Assembly: GCA_022561525.1 (NCBI GenBank)
Contig: JADFRB010000076.1
Location: 1-7,785 of the forward strand
Direction of reading: 5' to 3'
From: Nitrospinota bacterium
GTDB lineage: Bacteria; Nitrospirota; Nitrospiria; Nitrospirales; UBA8639
Length of the DNA: 7,785 nucleotides
Shown: in pieces, positions 1-5,835 of the stretch
How the letters are laid out: every line of letters begins with the position of its first letter
Numbering within the stretch: position 1 is the first letter of the stretch
Notes under the pieces: generated by a model
The model's input: only the letters and a program-made list of their open reading frames with translations
Told to the model about the DNA's origin: nothing
Database searches by the model: none
Program-made: the position numbers and the translations under genes

Positions 1-83
1 TGATGGCCGCGTTAGCCGCGTGCTCAAATCCTCATGTATTCGCCCATACACTCCGGTTTTCCGCGCGCGGCTTCCTTGCCCTC
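1..83. repeat. Diverged ~82-bp repeat, copy 1 (may be cut by the window edge)
   Basis: This stretch aligns to 150-231 at a constant offset of 149, slipping by one base near the end. I estimate about 70% identity by eye. The best shared blocks are TCAAATCCTC (24-33 and 173-182) and CTCCGGTT (51-58 and 200-207). It has no supportable reading frame. Unlike copy 2, it is not followed by the long inverted-repeat arm seen at 235-260. It could be a member of a dispersed intergenic repeat family of this genome, but I cannot see other copies. Confidence 0.55.
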
Positions 84-113
84 ACAAAAAATGCCTGGTT
101 TTTAGAGGTGCCC

Positions 114-268
114 TTTATTCATAACTACCCAGGTTGCTCCAATTTTGCCCCATGACGGCGTTGCTGTGGTGTTCAAATCCTCGCGAATTCCCACATACGC
201 TCCGGTTCTGCGCTCCTCGCGCCTTGTCCTGAGCCAAAATTGAAGCAACCTGAGTAGTTACGTTTATT
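114..268. mobile_element. Miniature inverted-repeat element with flanking direct repeat (MITE-like)
   Basis: Bases 120-147 and 235-262 form a 28-bp terminal inverted repeat with 25 of 28 positions matching; its core is CAGGTTGCT / AGCAACCTG. All three differences are transitions. TTTATT lies immediately outside both ends (114-119 and 263-268), as a 6-bp target-site duplication would. The 143-bp body has no ORF, so if mobile it would be non-autonomous. It lies 15 bp past the stop of the minus-strand permease gene, so its transcript would also form a long 3'-end hairpin there. In the minus-strand RNA all three mismatches become G-U pairs, giving an unbroken 28-bp stem. No transposase is visible in the window. 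Confidence 0.55.
150..231. repeat. Diverged ~82-bp repeat, copy 2, nested inside the inverted repeat
   Basis: This is the partner of 1-83 in direct orientation. It occupies nearly all of the loop between the inverted-repeat arms. Its inner edges also show weak extension of the palindrome, for example CCATGAC against the complement of GTCCTGAG. The arms are not shared with copy 1, so the ~82-bp core and the arms have different histories or one copy has lost its arms. Confidence 0.5.
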
Positions 269-277
269 GGAACGGGA

Positions 278-1063
278 TTACCCAATGGCTTTTTCGAAGG
301 CTTTGGCTCCGCCATATAAGCAAATCGCATCAAAAATCGCCAAAATGACTAAGGCGATGGCGACTTGAGGAATCGCGGCTTCCCATCCGGTGATAATGAG
401 GGGACGGACCGCATCAATGACCCACGTCATTGGGTTCAGAAATGCCAGCGCTTGCATCCATCCTGGCATGGCTGACAGGGGCACCAGCGCGGAGCTGAGA
501 AAAATCATCGGCAAGGAGAGAAAGCCCAGCATCGAGAAAAAATCTCCATGGCTTTTGACGGAAAATGCCATAGCCAGGGAAATGGCGGTGAGGCCGATTC
601 CAAACAACATTCCAATCACAAGGATTACGGCAATACCCAGGAGGCCGGTTACTGGGTGGACGCCAAATAAGAACGCGATGCCCAAAATGACTAAAATCTG
701 CATCCCTGTGATGGTCATCACAAACAAATACCGGCTGAGAATAATGGAAGTCCGATGAATAGGCGTGGACATCATGCGTTCTAAAAACCCATTTTCTTTA
801 TCAAACAAGAGATCCACGCCTCCGGCTAACCCATTATTTAACACGGTCATGACAACGACACCACCAGCGAGGAAACTCATGTAGTTGGGGGCTTGGAGGA
901 CTTCAATATCGGCGGTACGTTGGAACAAGCTTCCAAAGAAAATGAGCCAGAACAACATAGGTTGGATCAGCGTAAACAGCATGCTGAATTTTTCTCGACT
1001 GAGGCGCCGAATCCATCTCAGGGTTAAGGCCAGGACTTCTTGTTTGTAGTGTGGAAAATTCAT
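278..1063 (-). CDS. ABC-2 type transporter permease
   Basis: Integral membrane subunit of an ABC exporter of the DrrB/NodJ-like ABC-2 family, 261 residues, a normal length for the family. About six membrane segments are visible at residues 28-47, 60-82, 111-133, 138-167, 175-194 and 232-252. After segment 2 comes the family's cytoplasmic coupling stretch, roughly FDKENGFLERMMSTP (87-101). The typical C-terminal signature follows segment 5: SSALVPLSAMPGW and FLNPMTWVIDAVR (190-220). The gene starts 35 bp after the ATPase gene on the same strand and surely works with it. No strong Shine-Dalgarno precedes the ATG; AAGGA lies too far upstream. The substrate cannot be read from sequence: drug, lipid or polysaccharide export are all possible. 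Homologues are often annotated as daunorubicin-resistance or multidrug permeases, which is a family label only. Confidence 0.9.
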   Translation of the reverse strand: MNFPHYKQEVLALTLRWIRRLSREKFSMLFTLIQPMLFWLIFFGSLFQRTADIEVLQAPNYMSFLAGGVVVMTVLNNGLAGGVDLLFDKENGFLERMMSTPIHRTSIILSRYLFVMTITGMQILVILGIAFLFGVHPVTGLLGIAVILVIGMLFGIGLTAISLAMAFSVKSHGDFFSMLGFLSLPMIFLSSALVPLSAMPGWMQALAFLNPMTWVIDAVRPLIITGWEAAIPQVAIALVILAIFDAICLYGGAKAFEKAIG

Positions 1064-1098
1064 AATTTTTCTGTAGATCCTTGTTGCATGGAGCAGGC

Positions 1099-2070
1099 TT
1101 ATTCCTCCACAGGGTCTGGATATTCTCCTTTGAGGGCATGGCCGGTAAAGGACACAAATACATCATCCAGACGTGGCCGATGATACTCAATGCCATCCAC
1201 TTGGCAATCGATGCGATTGGCTACCTCCAGAACGGCGGGTAAAGATTTTTCCGGTGATTCAACTCGAATATCCAAACCATTATCTATGGTACGAATATTC
1301 CGAACAAAGGAAAGAGTTTTGACTCCCTCGCTGAGTCGATCGAGTTTATCAAGTTGGCTTTCTTTCACGGTCAAAGACAAACTATCACCACCCAAACCGG
1401 CCTTGAGTTCCTTGGGTGTCCCAATGACTTTTATCTTTCCCTGGTCGATGATGGCTAACCGGTCACAGAGCTGATCGGCCTCTTCTAAATAGTTCGTGGT
1501 CATGACGATGGTAATGCCTTGTTTACGTAATTGTCGGATATGATCCCAGATGCGAAGGCGGCTGTGGACATCAAGTCCCAGCGTCGGTTCATCGAGGAAC
1601 ACAATTTTCGGATTCGGCAACAACCCGCAGGCAATATCCAATTTGCGTTTCATCCCACCGGAATAGGTTTTGGCTGTGCGGTCGGCATGTTCTTCCAGGT
1701 CCACCAGTTTGAGTAATTCCTGAATCCGTTGCGTGGCCTGGGCCTTGGGTAAATGATATAGGTCTCCCAAGAGTTGGAGATGCTCCCGGCCTGTTAAGAA
1801 CCGATCGATCGCCCGTTCTTGAGGAACATAGCCAATAAGACTTCTGACCGTATCGGGTTCTTCCACCACATCGTGTCCCAGAACCGTGGCAGTCCCGCTT
1901 GTGGGTTTCAGGACCGTGATCAGGATACGGAGGGTGGTACTTTTTCCGGCCCCATTTGGTCCGAGGAGGCCAAAGATTTCCCCAGGATTGATGGTGAGGG
2001 AGAGGTCATCAATGGCCGTGACAGACCCATACGTCTTCCCCAAGTTTTTCACTTCAATAGCGGGATTCAT
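1099..2070 (-). CDS. ABC transporter ATP-binding protein (DrrA-like, ABC-2 exporter)
   Basis: Cytoplasmic ATPase that drives the neighbouring permease, 323 residues. Visible motifs: Walker A GPNGAGKST (37-45), Q-loop Q84, ABC signature YSGGMKRKL (136-144), Walker B IVFLDEPT (156-163) and D-loop GLD (165-167). The H-loop position, normally TTHYLEEAD in this family, reads TTNYLEEAD, so the switch histidine is Asn193 (codon AAC, plus-strand bases 1492-1494). Residues from about 220 onward form the extra C-terminal domain typical of DrrA-type ATPases, ending in YHRPRLDDVFVSFTG. The ATG directly abuts the TAG stop of the LON-domain gene (TAGATG, no spacer), so translation is probably coupled. The motif content makes the family assignment secure; the transported substrate is unknown. 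Confidence 0.93.
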   Translation of the reverse strand: MNPAIEVKNLGKTYGSVTAIDDLSLTINPGEIFGLLGPNGAGKSTTLRILITVLKPTSGTATVLGHDVVEEPDTVRSLIGYVPQERAIDRFLTGREHLQLLGDLYHLPKAQATQRIQELLKLVDLEEHADRTAKTYSGGMKRKLDIACGLLPNPKIVFLDEPTLGLDVHSRLRIWDHIRQLRKQGITIVMTTNYLEEADQLCDRLAIIDQGKIKVIGTPKELKAGLGGDSLSLTVKESQLDKLDRLSEGVKTLSFVRNIRTIDNGLDIRVESPEKSLPAVLEVANRIDCQVDGIEYHRPRLDDVFVSFTGHALKGEYPDPVEE

Positions 2071-2847
2071 CTATTCCAATTCTGTTGAATGCTTTTGCGC
2101 GTCGAGTTTGAATCGAAGCAGGTCAATAAGACGGCGTGTTTGTTGATGCAGGCTTTCGGATTCCAATAAAAACTGTTTTTCAAAGGGCGTGAAGTCCAAA
2201 CACGACGATAAACTATTAATGAGCACCGTGTCTGAGATGGATTGCCCTGTAATCAATTTGCAGAGGTCCTGGGCTTTGCGAGCGCGCAAATATTGCAGCG
2301 CTAATTTGGTCAGGCCTAATCGAAGGCCCGGATCAACAGGATCCTGAAACGGCTCATCCGCCCTGAGGGTAATTTTGGCTCGTCGATAACTGGTATCAAA
2401 AAATTCTTCTTCAATATCGTAGCGCGACAATCCATGCAAAATTACATTTGATCGTCCATCCGCAAGTGACTGGATATTTTTGATCCGACCGACGCATCCG
2501 AGCGAGAACACCGGGGGGACACCATAGTAATCGTTTTCCCACCCTTCCTTTAATAAAACCATTCCGATGCACTGGCCTTCCTGGCTCGCTTGCCTGATCA
2601 TGTCCCGATACCGTGGTTCGAAAATGTGGAGTGGCAGATACGTATTAGGGAAAAACACCACATTGGGAAGCGGGAAAATGGGAATCACGTCCGGGATAGG
2701 AAAGGCTTCAGATGCTGTTTCTCGATCCAATTGAGGCATACGGTACGATAGCGAAGGTTTTGGAGCCTTGTCAACGTGACGTCGCGAAACCTGTGTGAGT
2801 GAAAAATCGGAAATATCCGCATCAGGAAAGGCGATTGCGCGTTCCAT
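2071..2847 (-). CDS. LON substrate-binding domain protein (stand-alone)
   Basis: Stand-alone homologue of the N-terminal substrate-binding domain of Lon protease. The hallmark block is VIPIFPLPNVVFFPNTYLPL followed by HIFEPRYRDMI (about residues 54-84). No AAA+ or protease domain is present, and at up to 258 residues it matches other single-domain LON proteins. The role of such proteins in bacteria is poorly defined; substrate or adaptor binding is an inference from Lon. The start is uncertain. The ATG at 2847 gives a 36-residue extension that does not look conserved and has no Shine-Dalgarno. The ATG at 2739 (starting MPQLDRETASEAFPIP) would fit the usual domain boundary and widen the divergent spacer to 160 bp. 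It also lacks a clear Shine-Dalgarno. It is first in the minus-strand cluster and its stop abuts the ATPase start. Confidence 0.85.
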   Translation of the reverse strand: MERAIAFPDADISDFSLTQVSRRHVDKAPKPSLSYRMPQLDRETASEAFPIPDVIPIFPLPNVVFFPNTYLPLHIFEPRYRDMIRQASQEGQCIGMVLLKEGWENDYYGVPPVFSLGCVGRIKNIQSLADGRSNVILHGLSRYDIEEEFFDTSYRRAKITLRADEPFQDPVDPGLRLGLTKLALQYLRARKAQDLCKLITGQSISDTVLINSLSSCLDFTPFEKQFLLESESLHQQTRRLIDLLRFKLDAQKHSTELE

Positions 2848-2863
2848 GATGGCATGTTATAAG
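2835..2863 (+). promoter_or_regulatory. Possible sigma-70-type promoter for the AttH-like gene
   Basis: TTGCGC (2835-2840) and TATAAG (2858-2863) are separated by 17 bp. The -10 hexamer matches five of six consensus positions and the -35 only three of six. Transcription would begin near 2870, about 30 bases before the chosen ATG at 2900. This would exclude the upstream in-frame ATGs of that reading frame. It overlaps the 5' end of the long form of the LON gene. The TTATAA core is self-complementary, so a divergent minus-strand promoter could share it. Pattern match only. Confidence 0.3.
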
Positions 2864-2899
2864 CCGGGCTATGTGGGAAATTCATGTACGCGAGGCTCT

Positions 2900-4078
2900 A
2901 TGAAAGGTTTTGAACGACGGTTGTTGTGTCAGGGCGCCATTGTCTTGGTGTTGACGGGGATGGCCTTCTTTTTCATGTGGTGTGCGGCGGCATTCGCTGC
3001 CGAAGAACTGCCCATCCCCAATAACCCCCTCAAGGGAAGGATGCAGGCAAAACCCGGCTATGTGTATTCGTTTCCTCATGACCATGGTTCACATGACCAA
3101 TTTGGTCTTGAATGGTGGTACTTCACGGGGCACCTTGCCAACGATACAGGGCGACGGTTTGGGTATGAGCTGACGTTCTTCCGGAAAGCCATTGATGATC
3201 CACGAGTTCAGAATAGCTCTTCCCGCTGGGCAATCAAACAATTGTATTTTGCACATTTGGCTTTGACGGATGTTGAAAATCAAACGTTTCGTTTCGCGGA
3301 GAAACTCAGTCGAGCTGGGCTTGGGAAGGCAGGTGCCAGTGCTGATCAAATGGAAGTGTGGATCGATCGTTGGTCGCTCAACCCTGTGACACCCGATCAC
3401 CAAGTTTTATCCCTTAAGGCTACTGCGGGAACCTTTGGCCTTGACCTCAAACTGACTGTGGAAAAATCACCGGTGATCCATGGAGAAGACGGCATCAGTC
3501 GCAAGGGGGCTGAGGCGGGACAAGCCTCACATTATTATTCCCTCACTCGATTAGGTACCGAGGGGCAACTGACTCTTGGATCGGATCAATTCGAGGTGAC
3601 GGGCCTCAGTTGGATGGATCACGAATTTGGCTCGGGTGAATTGGGTGAGGATCAAGTTGGGTGGGACTGGTTTAGCCTGCAGTTTGACTCAAAGATGGAA
3701 CTGATGGTCTATCTCTTGCGAAGGAAAGACGGTTCATCGGATCCGGTGTCCAGCGGGACCCTCATATTCCCCGACGGGCGATCTCAGCATCTGCGATTGC
3801 AGGACATCGGCGTCGAAACTCAGGATTATTGGACCAGCCCGCATACAAAGGCTCGTTACCCCTCTGGCTGGGTACTCGACGTGCCGTCTGCTCAGCTTCG
3901 TGTGCAAATCAAACCAGTTTTGGCTGATCAGGAATTGCGAACGTCTCAAAGTACTCACGTAAGCTATTGGGAAGGAGCAGTGGACGTGAGCGGGAAGTAT
4001 CGTGGAGCCCCGGTTCAAGGCCAGGGGTACGTGGAACTCACAGGATATACTCGGCCTTTGAAGATGGATCAGGAGTAG
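2900..4078 (+). CDS. Secreted AttH/CrtC-family lipocalin-like protein
   Basis: Exported protein of the AttH / carotenoid 1,2-hydratase-like family (two calycin/lipocalin-like barrels), 392 residues from the chosen start. Family blocks are clear: EWWYFTGH (71-78), WMDHEFGSG (238-246) and GWDWFSLQ (254-261). The open frame runs back to 2795. I chose the ATG at 2900 because it gives a proper Sec signal peptide: charged MKGFERRL, a hydrophobic stretch, then cleavage near AFA-AEE around residue 33. A GAGG (2892-2895) also sits just before it. Earlier ATGs would bury the signal and overlap the divergent LON gene. Many family members are automatically called carotenoid hydratase or predicted secreted hydrolase. 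No carotenoid gene is nearby, so I do not assign an activity. It lies 13 bp before the lipoprotein gene and is probably cotranscribed with it. Confidence 0.85.
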   Translation: MKGFERRLLCQGAIVLVLTGMAFFFMWCAAAFAAEELPIPNNPLKGRMQAKPGYVYSFPHDHGSHDQFGLEWWYFTGHLANDTGRRFGYELTFFRKAIDDPRVQNSSSRWAIKQLYFAHLALTDVENQTFRFAEKLSRAGLGKAGASADQMEVWIDRWSLNPVTPDHQVLSLKATAGTFGLDLKLTVEKSPVIHGEDGISRKGAEAGQASHYYSLTRLGTEGQLTLGSDQFEVTGLSWMDHEFGSGELGEDQVGWDWFSLQFDSKMELMVYLLRRKDGSSDPVSSGTLIFPDGRSQHLRLQDIGVETQDYWTSPHTKARYPSGWVLDVPSAQLRVQIKPVLADQELRTSQSTHVSYWEGAVDVSGKYRGAPVQGQGYVELTGYTRPLKMDQE

Positions 4079-4091
4079 ATCGGGACCTTTC

Positions 4092-5120
4092 ATGAGCATT
4101 TTCACCAAAATGACCCTCATTCTCCTTGGGAGTTTTATTTTCCTTGTTGGGTGTAGCCAACGTAGTGATCGGGTGGCAGCGATCGTGGTGCATCCGACCA
4201 AACCCAACATTATGTATATTGCCACGGATGAGGCTGTCTATAAAACCCGTGATGGCGGACACGGGTGGACGCGGCTAACCGAGGGGTTGAGCCATGTTCG
4301 GGTGATGAACCTGGCTATTGATCCCCTCTTCCCTGCCAATGTGTTTGCAGGAACCCTGACGGATGGGGTCTACAAAAGTCCCGATGGGGGCCAACGGTGG
4401 CTTCCCCGGAATGCCGGCATTCAAAAGGGCACTATTTCGTCAAATGTGAATCAGCTGGTTTTTCATCCTACTGACCCCCAAACCTTGTATGCGGCGACAA
4501 CCGTTGGGGTGTTTCGAAGTACGGATGGTGGGGAGTCATGGGTCGAGCGCATGAAGGGAATGACGGAGATTAATTTTATCGTAGCCTTGGCTGTGGATCC
4601 TCAGCATCCCAACATTGTATATGCGGGGACCAGTGGAGGGGTCTACAGGAGTTTTGACGGAACTGAAAATTGGATGAAGATAAATAATGGCCTGGTTCCG
4701 GACGATGCCAAACTGGCGTCGATGGCTTTGGGTGTGAACCGGTTGGTGATCGATCCATCTAACACAGACATTGTCTATGCTGGAACCACCAAAGGTTTAT
4801 TTAAAACCTCTGACAAGGGGGAGCAGTGGACAGAAATTGAGACTGGTTTAGGGGAGCCATATGTCAGTAGTCTTATCATAAATCCTCATAACACATCCCA
4901 CTTATACCTAGGAACCAGCGAAGGGATGTATAAAAGTCTGGATAGGGGGGAAAATTGGGTTCCTAAGCACGATGGCCTGGAAAATTTGAATATTCGAGTG
5001 CTTGCCATGGACCCAAAAGATCAATCTATCATTTACTGTGGCACCAATGGGAGTGGGTTATACAAAAGCACAGATGGCGCAAACTCTTGGAGCTCCGTTC
5101 CTCTGACTTTCCTACAATAA
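4092..5120 (+). CDS. Lipoprotein with seven Asp-box (BNR/sortilin-like) beta-propeller repeats
   Basis: Predicted lipid-anchored beta-propeller, 342 residues. The N-terminus is a lipoprotein signal with lipobox LVGC, so Cys21 would be lipidated and the protein would sit at the periplasmic face of a membrane. Seven Asp-box motifs of the form S/T-x-D-x-G-x-x-W end at Trp 59, 103, 150, 194, 246, 289 and 333. They are spaced 43-52 residues apart and each is preceded by a [YF][KR] strand end. Seven repeats filling the whole mature protein predict a complete seven-bladed propeller. Relatives include sialidase-type BNR repeats, sortilin-like domains and the Ycf48/HCF136 assembly factors. No sialidase catalytic residues are evident, so binding, scaffolding or assembly is more likely. 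GGGA (4082-4085) is a modest ribosome binding site. It follows the AttH-like gene by 13 bp in a likely operon. Confidence 0.85.
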   Translation: MSIFTKMTLILLGSFIFLVGCSQRSDRVAAIVVHPTKPNIMYIATDEAVYKTRDGGHGWTRLTEGLSHVRVMNLAIDPLFPANVFAGTLTDGVYKSPDGGQRWLPRNAGIQKGTISSNVNQLVFHPTDPQTLYAATTVGVFRSTDGGESWVERMKGMTEINFIVALAVDPQHPNIVYAGTSGGVYRSFDGTENWMKINNGLVPDDAKLASMALGVNRLVIDPSNTDIVYAGTTKGLFKTSDKGEQWTEIETGLGEPYVSSLIINPHNTSHLYLGTSEGMYKSLDRGENWVPKHDGLENLNIRVLAMDPKDQSIIYCGTNGSGLYKSTDGANSWSSVPLTFLQ

Positions 5121-5196
5121 TTCCAGGTTTTTTTATCCATATCACTATCACTGGATCACAGAAAAAAAGCTAATAAACTTGTGTATTTTTAAAGCT

Positions 5197-5212
5197 GTTA
5201 CTAAAAGGTAAC
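5197..5212. promoter_or_regulatory. GTTAC...GTAAC palindrome, site 1 of 3 (candidate regulator site)
   Basis: GTTAC-TAAAAG-GTAAC is a perfect inverted repeat with 5-bp arms. It resembles the sites at 5400-5418 and 5559-5577 (shared G-Y-TAC-Y-AA ... GTAA). It would sit about 480 bp upstream of the predicted nxrA transcription start. As a hairpin it would lack a U-tract, so a terminator is unlikely. Confidence 0.25.
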
Positions 5213-5399
5213 GCTGGTGAGTGTGTATCATGGTTTTAGAAAATAACAGGAGACATTTCCCATTAAAAAATAGACTTACGCAGCAACCTAACGGGGTTTT
5301 GAGAGCAAGAACAATTTCAAATCCTCCGTAAAAGTTTGATAAAATTGTTGATTGTTCATCATTGATTTAATTGAAATAAAAGCCAAAAACTTGCTTTAC

Positions 5400-5418
5400 G
5401 TTACCAATTGTAAACATG
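5400..5418. promoter_or_regulatory. TACCAA-WW-GTAAACAT motif, site 2 of 3
   Basis: GTTACCAATTGTAAACATG contains the inverted repeat TTAC-N5-GTAA and matches the site at 5559-5577 at 15 of 19 positions. It is placed about 275 bp upstream of the predicted nxrA start. The bound regulator is unknown. Confidence 0.3.
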
Positions 5419-5558
5419 AAAGGCGTCTTGTTAATCCATTTTTTTTAATAGCGTTCAGTAATTTTTTTTATAACTTGCTGTTTTCTTTCATTTTAATTTG
5501 TTCCACTAAATTGGAAAGCAAATTTAATTTAAGTTGCTCAATGAAATAAAATAATTTT

Positions 5559-5577
5559 GCTACCAAAAGTAAACATT
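5559..5577. promoter_or_regulatory. TACCAA-WW-GTAAACAT motif, site 3 of 3
   Basis: GCTACCAAAAGTAAACATT matches site 2 at 15 of 19 positions. Its centre is about 116 bp upstream of the predicted sigma-54 start, a normal distance for a bacterial enhancer-binding protein. That role is inferred from position and repetition alone. Confidence 0.3.
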
Positions 5578-5631
5578 CATTATAAATCCCATATCAATTT
5601 ACAGAATTTTTTCCATTAAAAACAATAAGTT

Positions 5632-5645
5632 ATGATTCAGATCAA
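5632..5645. promoter_or_regulatory. FNR/CRP-like operator upstream of nxrA
   Basis: ATGAT-TCAG-ATCAA matches nine of ten specified bases of the FNR consensus TTGAT-N4-ATCAA. Its centre lies at 5638.5, about 45 bp upstream of the predicted start, so a bound FNR/CRP-family protein would sit next to the promoter. FNR-type sensing would fit oxygen-limited control of nitrite oxidation, but in AT-rich DNA one such match can occur by chance. Confidence 0.35.
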
Positions 5646-5657
5646 ATGTTTTATTTT

Positions 5658-5673
5658 TGGCTCGATATTTGCT
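5658..5673 (+). promoter_or_regulatory. Sigma-54 (RpoN) promoter of nxrA
   Basis: TGGCTCG-ATAT-TTGCT differs from the consensus TGGCACG-N4-TTGCW at one base. The invariant GG (5659-5660) and GC (5671-5672) are exactly 10 bases apart, as sigma-54 requires. Transcription would begin near 5684, giving a leader of about 166 nt before the nxrA ATG. An overlapping sigma-70-like -10, TATATT (5679-5684), exists but has no credible -35 at the right spacing. If the sigma-54 reading is right, nxrA needs an ATP-dependent enhancer-binding activator, which is not encoded in this window. Confidence 0.55.
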
Positions 5674-5740
5674 ATAGCTATATTGCCATTATTTTTGGAA
5701 TTTGAAATGTATTATTTAACCACAATCAGGGTTTTAAAGA

Positions 5741-5787
5741 AGGGAGGTGGTACGGTTTACGTTTCCCTAAATAAGGGGAGTCTTTTT
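5741..5787 (+). terminator. Attenuator-like terminator with mutually exclusive alternative hairpin in the nxrA leader
   Basis: GTTTCCCT (5761-5768) can pair with AGGGGAGT (5774-5781) around the loop AAATA. The stem has 5 Watson-Crick and 3 G-U pairs and is followed by CTTTTT (5782-5787), an intrinsic-terminator shape. The same left arm can instead pair upstream: AGGGAGGTG (5741-5749) with CGTTTCCCT (5760-5768), 9 pairs including 3 G-U, around a 10-base loop. The two structures share 5761-5768 and cannot coexist, which is the layout of a terminator/antiterminator switch. The terminator stem is fairly weak, so it may act as a pause site or as the end of upstream readthrough. No trigger (ligand, protein or leader peptide) is recognisable. 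Confidence 0.4.
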
Positions 5788-5793
5788 AATGTT

Positions 5794-5829
5794 TAACGTA
5801 TTCCACGTTAGGCTGTAATCACACAGCCT
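5794..5829 (+). promoter_or_regulatory. Two adjacent hairpins in the nxrA leader, just before the ribosome binding site
   Basis: TAACGT-ATTCC-ACGTTA (5794-5810) is a perfect 6-bp stem. AGGCTGT-AATCAC-ACAGCCT (5810-5829) is a perfect 7-bp stem. They share only base 5810, so they could stack end to end. The second ends six bases before the Shine-Dalgarno. When it is open, CCTT (5827-5830) could pair with GAGG (5836-5839) of the Shine-Dalgarno, so folding may affect translation or mRNA stability. It matches no riboswitch class that I recognise. Confidence 0.45.
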
Positions 5830-5835
5830 TCACAC

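Larger units (their letters stand above)
5121..5631. other. Long AT-rich non-coding stretch upstream of nxrA
   Basis: About 510 bp without a convincing gene. Counting by eye, 5461-5640 is 22% GC, far below the flanking genes. The only sizeable open frame (5352-5549) starts with TTG, lacks a ribosome binding site and encodes a low-complexity Phe/Leu/Asn/Lys-rich peptide, so I reject it. Small inverted repeats are present: ACTTACG (5274-5280) with CGTAAaAGT (5327-5335), AACC-TAACGG-GGTT (5286-5299) and the imperfect 20-bp palindrome at 5518-5537. T-runs occur at 5128-5135 and 5440-5470. I see no good intrinsic terminator for the upstream operon. The stretch is plausibly an extended, bendable regulatory region for nxrA. 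Confidence 0.6.

Noticed and set aside
115..333. 72-codon minus-strand frame across the inverted repeat
   Set aside because: It overlaps the permease 3' end and the repeat element, with no domain or ribosome binding site.
1819..2146. Plus-strand frames opposite the ATPase and LON genes
   Set aside because: They are shadows of the conserved Walker A region on the other strand.
2795..2899. Upstream extension of the AttH-like gene
   Set aside because: It would overlap the LON gene start and place 35 residues before a clear Sec signal peptide; the ATG at 2900 is preferred.
3734..4225. 163-codon minus-strand frame
   Set aside because: It lies antisense to the well-supported AttH-like and propeller genes and has no recognisable domain.
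5197..5212. GTTAC...GTAAC as an intrinsic terminator of the upstream operon
   Set aside because: It has only five AT-rich pairs plus a bulged extension, and no following U-tract.
5352..5549. 65-codon open frame in the AT-rich gap
   Set aside because: It begins with TTG, has no ribosome binding site, and encodes a low-complexity peptide expected by chance in AT-rich DNA.
5679..5684. TATATT as a sigma-70 -10 box for nxrA
   Set aside because: The hexamer at the right -35 spacing (TTTGGC) is poor and the overlapping sigma-54 match is much better; it remains a secondary possibility.
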